In this document: positions 6,513 to 8,841 of the stretch, in pieces | Numbering within the stretch: the stretch's first letter is position 1 | Layout of the letters: each line of letters begins with the position of its first letter | DNA from: Candidatus Zhuqueibacterota bacterium | Lineage (GTDB): Bacteria; Zhuqueibacterota; Zhuqueibacteria; Oceanimicrobiales; Oceanimicrobiaceae | DNA length: 8,841 nt | Direction of reading: 5' to 3' | NCBI GenBank assembly: GCA_011775825.1 | Contig: JAABYK010000211.1 | Span: 3,907-12,747, forward strand | Made by a program: the position numbers and the translations under genes | The notes under the pieces: model-generated | Database searches by the model: none | What the model saw: only the letters and a program-made list of their open reading frames with translations | What the model was told of the DNA's origin: nothing

Positions 6513-8672
6513 TTATTTCAACAAAAGACTCTTTCGTACCGACGAAAACTCTCCCGCTTTGATTCGATACACATACACACCAGAACTCAATCCGCTGGCA
6601 TTCCACTCCACCTCATGGACACCAGCCGTTTGAAATGTGTTCACTAACTTTTGAACCAATTGGCCGTTGAGATTGTAAATTTCGAGGGATACGTTTCCCG
6701 GTTCCGGCAATTCGTAGGAAATGGTTGTGGCCGGATTAAACGGATTCGGGTAATTCTGATGCAGTCTAAAGGTCAACGGGATCTCCGTTTCGGAATCCAC
6801 ACTTGTGGCCAGTGACGTACTGAATTGCATGTCTTTGAATTGCCAGTTTACATGCAGCGGCCACTGATCTTTTGTGTGCGGACTGGGTTGAGCCATCAAA
6901 TCATTAAACCCGCTTTGGCCTGGTGGGATGATATTTTCATCATTAAAGGAAGAACCGGTGAGTTCAATCGCTTGTTGGTACGTGCCGTGACTGTTGATCT
7001 GTCTGGGGATGTCCTTCAAGTTGTCGTAAGTAAAAAAACTTATCGGGCTCACAAAATTTTCAATCAGATTCACGCGCGTCATGGCGTGACTATTCATTGC
7101 ATCCGTGGCTGTTGCCCACGGAATGTTGTCGCCATGGTTCCACCAGTCCACCGGCTTGTTATTCCAGTTCACAAAATAGTCCTGGTCAGTGAAATCCGCA
7201 TGTGGCAGATCTTCGAAAGCCAGGAAGCCAGGCCACTCCTCGCTGCCATCTCCATTGTGCGGCAATCTGGGATCGACCTCTTCCAGACTGCGGTCCACAA
7301 ATTTGCCGATGTGCCAGAATTTGATCTTCTGGTCCTGTCCCGCGTAGAACAGATTGAAAGAAAATGGCACGGTTGAAGCCGCAGCCTCAAATTCTTCGAG
7401 TGTGGTGGCTTTTATCAGATTGTAAAAACCAACTGCCATATCCAGTTCCGCATTCCAGAAGGTCATCTTCATTGAAAAGGCTTGATTGTTTTCGAGATCG
7501 TCGGCGAACACCGGTCCGTGCACAGTTCGATAATGCGTGAAAGCCAGTTCACCCGTCGGCGTTTTGATGGTCTCCTCAAACACGTCGAAATCTATGAATT
7601 CACCATTGTGCAAGTACTTGCTAAAAGAATTGTCCATCGTCGTTTCAATGTAGGTATCGCTGTTATCGGACAGGCCACTGGTGAGTGTCCAGGCAAAGTG
7701 ATCGGTATGTCCGATAATGACGAGAGGGACGCCCGCGATGGTCATCCCAGCGACATGGAGCGTGGGCGCGTTCAGTTCAACTTCATTAACAACGCTCGTC
7801 TGTTTTTCTTGCGGCTCTCCCATTTGTGGTGCGCCCAAAAGCATGACATTGCCGGTGCTGGATTTGCTTGGCGAAATGAGCGTGGCAAAGCTGCCGAATT
7901 TTGTCGGCAATCCCATTTCCAAAGCTCTGGCCTTTCTGTCGTTTCGTTTCGACTTGATGGACTCAATCACTTCATTTCTCACTTCGGTGCCTGAATAGCT
8001 CCACTTTTTGGACGTGGCAGAGCCGGTCGTCGCATGAATGGTCGTGGGCGCCGTGGGATCATTGAGGGGCCGATTCTCGTCGAACCATTCCTGTCCATGT
8101 TCCTGAAGTTCGACTAATCGCTCCAGCTCTTCACCACCGGCCTGGCCAAAAATTCGGGTAAAAAACTGGATGATGGCAATGGTGTTGTAAACTGTCCAAC
8201 GTTCAAACTCCAGCCCAAAGACCTGAAATTCAATGGGTTTGAATGTTTGCGGGTTGGCTTCCATGGAGTCGACATAGGTGTTGATGCCATCTCGATAAGC
8301 CTCGAACACATTCTGCAATTTCGAGGGAAGGTCTGCAAATTGTTGCACTCTTTCTTCCGGGGTGTAAAACATCGTTCGCACAAATTTGTCGTCTTCAAGT
8401 GCGCGCGTCCCAAAAGCTTCGCTGAGTCTCCCTTCCGCAGCCCTACGAAACTGCTCCATCTGAAACAGCCGATCTTGCGCCACGGCAAATCCTTGACCAA
8501 AGAATACGCCCGTTTCCGTTTCGGCCGCGATGTGGGGTACGCCGTAGTTGTCGCGCTCGATGGTCACTGTGGTGCCATCGGGTGCGATGAGAGAAATGTC
8601 TTCAGCCTGAGCGTACAAGGCTGAAATCGACAAAACGGCAAACAACGTCGTAAAGAGTAGATATGTTTTCAT
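6513..8672 (-). CDS. Secreted penicillin acylase-family Ntn hydrolase with T9SS type A sorting domain
   Basis: This amidase superfamily matures by self-cleavage and hydrolyses N-acyl amides such as beta-lactam side chains or acyl-homoserine lactones. Residues 1 to about 23 form a signal peptide ending ALYAQA. The alpha-chain region runs to Gly260, with the family's YGVPHIAAET and GFAVAQDRLFQMEQFRR. Ser261 in FGSFATLIS is the expected autoproteolysis site and nucleophile. Gln283 in GAPQMG is 22 residues later, exactly the spacing of penicillin G acylase beta-chain Ser1 to Gln23. GHTDHFAW (321-328) and the Asn-rich NWNNKP (502-507) complete the active-site landmarks. The family's closing PPGQSG then PSPH (583-598) follows unusually soon, so the helical part of the beta chain appears shortened by about 100-150 residues. 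Residues 631-719 are a T9SS sorting domain (YPNPFNPATTISYELP, ending SVRKSLLLK), implying export across the outer membrane. GGGAGG lies 7 nt before the ATG. The substrate is unknown. Confidence 0.95.
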   Translation of the reverse strand: MKTYLLFTTLFAVLSISALYAQAEDISLIAPDGTTVTIERDNYGVPHIAAETETGVFFGQGFAVAQDRLFQMEQFRRAAEGRLSEAFGTRALEDDKFVRTMFYTPEERVQQFADLPSKLQNVFEAYRDGINTYVDSMEANPQTFKPIEFQVFGLEFERWTVYNTIAIIQFFTRIFGQAGGEELERLVELQEHGQEWFDENRPLNDPTAPTTIHATTGSATSKKWSYSGTEVRNEVIESIKSKRNDRKARALEMGLPTKFGSFATLISPSKSSTGNVMLLGAPQMGEPQEKQTSVVNEVELNAPTLHVAGMTIAGVPLVIIGHTDHFAWTLTSGLSDNSDTYIETTMDNSFSKYLHNGEFIDFDVFEETIKTPTGELAFTHYRTVHGPVFADDLENNQAFSMKMTFWNAELDMAVGFYNLIKATTLEEFEAAASTVPFSFNLFYAGQDQKIKFWHIGKFVDRSLEEVDPRLPHNGDGSEEWPGFLAFEDLPHADFTDQDYFVNWNNKPVDWWNHGDNIPWATATDAMNSHAMTRVNLIENFVSPISFFTYDNLKDIPRQINSHGTYQQAIELTGSSFNDENIIPPGQSGFNDLMAQPSPHTKDQWPLHVNWQFKDMQFSTSLATSVDSETEIPLTFRLHQNYPNPFNPATTISYELPEPGNVSLEIYNLNGQLVQKLVNTFQTAGVHEVEWNASGLSSGVYVYRIKAGEFSSVRKSLLLK

Positions 8673-8707
8673 GACGGCCCTCCCGTAATGGTTGTTCAGT
8701 GAAAGCC

Positions 8708-8732
8708 TTTTAAAAATTTAAGATTTTTAAAA
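8708..8732. repeat. AT-only 10-bp inverted repeat inside the acylase promoter
   Basis: TTTTAAAAAT (8708-8717) and ATTTTTAAAA (8723-8732) are perfect inverted copies around a 5-nt spacer, overlapping the proposed -10 and spacer. It could be an operator or a curved AT-tract element; the low complexity weakens either reading. Confidence 0.45.
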
Positions 8733-8743
8733 AAGAATGACAA
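8715..8743 (-). promoter_or_regulatory. Sigma70-like promoter for the acylase gene
   Basis: On the - strand TTGTCA (8743-8738) is followed after exactly 17 nt by TAAATT (8720-8715), a reasonable -35/-10 pair. The -10 lies about 42 nt before the acylase ATG, allowing a short leader that carries the GGGAGG ribosome binding site. Surrounding A and T tracts may help melting. It was predicted by eye only. Confidence 0.5.
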
Positions 8744-8758
8744 GAAATTTTTGGACGA

Positions 8759-8841
8759 TTATTCAGCAGTCTTTTGCGAGCTGATCACCTGACCGCAGCA
8801 TTTTGGAGAGTGCATGGCTTGCATTTCACGAAAAATTTCGA
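8759..8841 (-). CDS. Possible C-terminal fragment of an unidentified protein, cut by the window edge
   Basis: One - strand frame is open from the right edge (first codon at 8839) to a TAA at 8761-8759. It encodes EIFREMQAMHSPKCCGQ and about nine more residues, including an adjacent Cys pair. I do not recognise it. In favour, it ends just upstream of the acylase promoter in the same orientation, the layout expected for a neighbouring gene. Against, 26 codons can be open by chance and no terminator follows it. Confidence 0.3.
   Translation of the reverse strand, partial: EIFREMQAMHSPKCCGQVISSQKTAE

Noticed and set aside
6825..7376. A 183-codon + strand open frame (and another at 7482-7994)
   Set aside because: They lie antisense inside the acylase gene, which has clear homology throughout. 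Their translations resemble no family.
1..8841. CRISPR array, tRNA, rRNA, IS element or phage attachment site
   Set aside because: I saw no regularly spaced repeats, no tRNA-like cloverleaf, no transposase and no long terminal inverted repeats. The only direct repeat noted is the 14-bp tandem copy.

Overview
The window (about 48% G+C by eye) reads as chromosomal DNA from a Gram-negative-type bacterium with an outer membrane. It carries an RND pump fragment, a TolC-type outer-membrane factor, and a secreted acylase ending in a type IX secretion (T9SS/Por) sorting domain with a YPNPFNP motif. That motif form is common in the wider FCB group, such as Calditrichota, KSB1-like and Ignavibacteria-like lineages. 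Clear Shine-Dalgarno sequences before several genes argue mildly against classical Bacteroidetes. This placement is inference.

Region 1 (1-3507, + strand) is envelope efflux. It holds the C-terminal two thirds of an AcrB-like HAE1 RND transporter, cut by the left edge, then a TolC-family outer-membrane channel. A strong intrinsic terminator/attenuator hairpin sits in the 139-bp gap between them.

Region 2 (about 3508-4878, - strand) is a gene graveyard with no intact gene. Joining frames by eye recovers three decayed genes in transcription order: a CHAD-domain gene, a minimal nucleotidyltransferase (MNT) gene, and a HEPN gene. The CHAD gene has a +1 shift, an exact 14-bp tandem duplication, and no C-terminus. 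The MNT gene has two shifts and an Asp-to-Asn change in its catalytic motif. The HEPN gene has two shifts and a lost C-terminus. MNT and HEPN still show the 14-nt overlap of a coupled MNT/HEPN toxin-antitoxin pair, and they begin exactly where the CHAD gene is truncated.

Region 3 (4875-6346, - strand) is a tightly coupled operon: a membrane-anchored TrkA-C (RCK_C) protein, then a uracil-DNA glycosylase-superfamily protein, then the broken CHAD gene. The genes are joined by GTGA and ATGA four-base stop/start overlaps.

Region 4 (6455-8758, - strand) is one transcription unit: a sigma70-like promoter, a strong ribosome binding site, a 719-codon penicillin-acylase-family Ntn hydrolase with signal peptide and T9SS sorting tail, and an intrinsic terminator. 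A possible C-terminal fragment of another - strand gene touches the right edge.

I see no complete novel system. The most noteworthy material is the wreck of the HEPN/MNT module fused to a truncated CHAD gene, the compact T9SS-sorted acylase, and the TrkA-C/UDG/CHAD operon.
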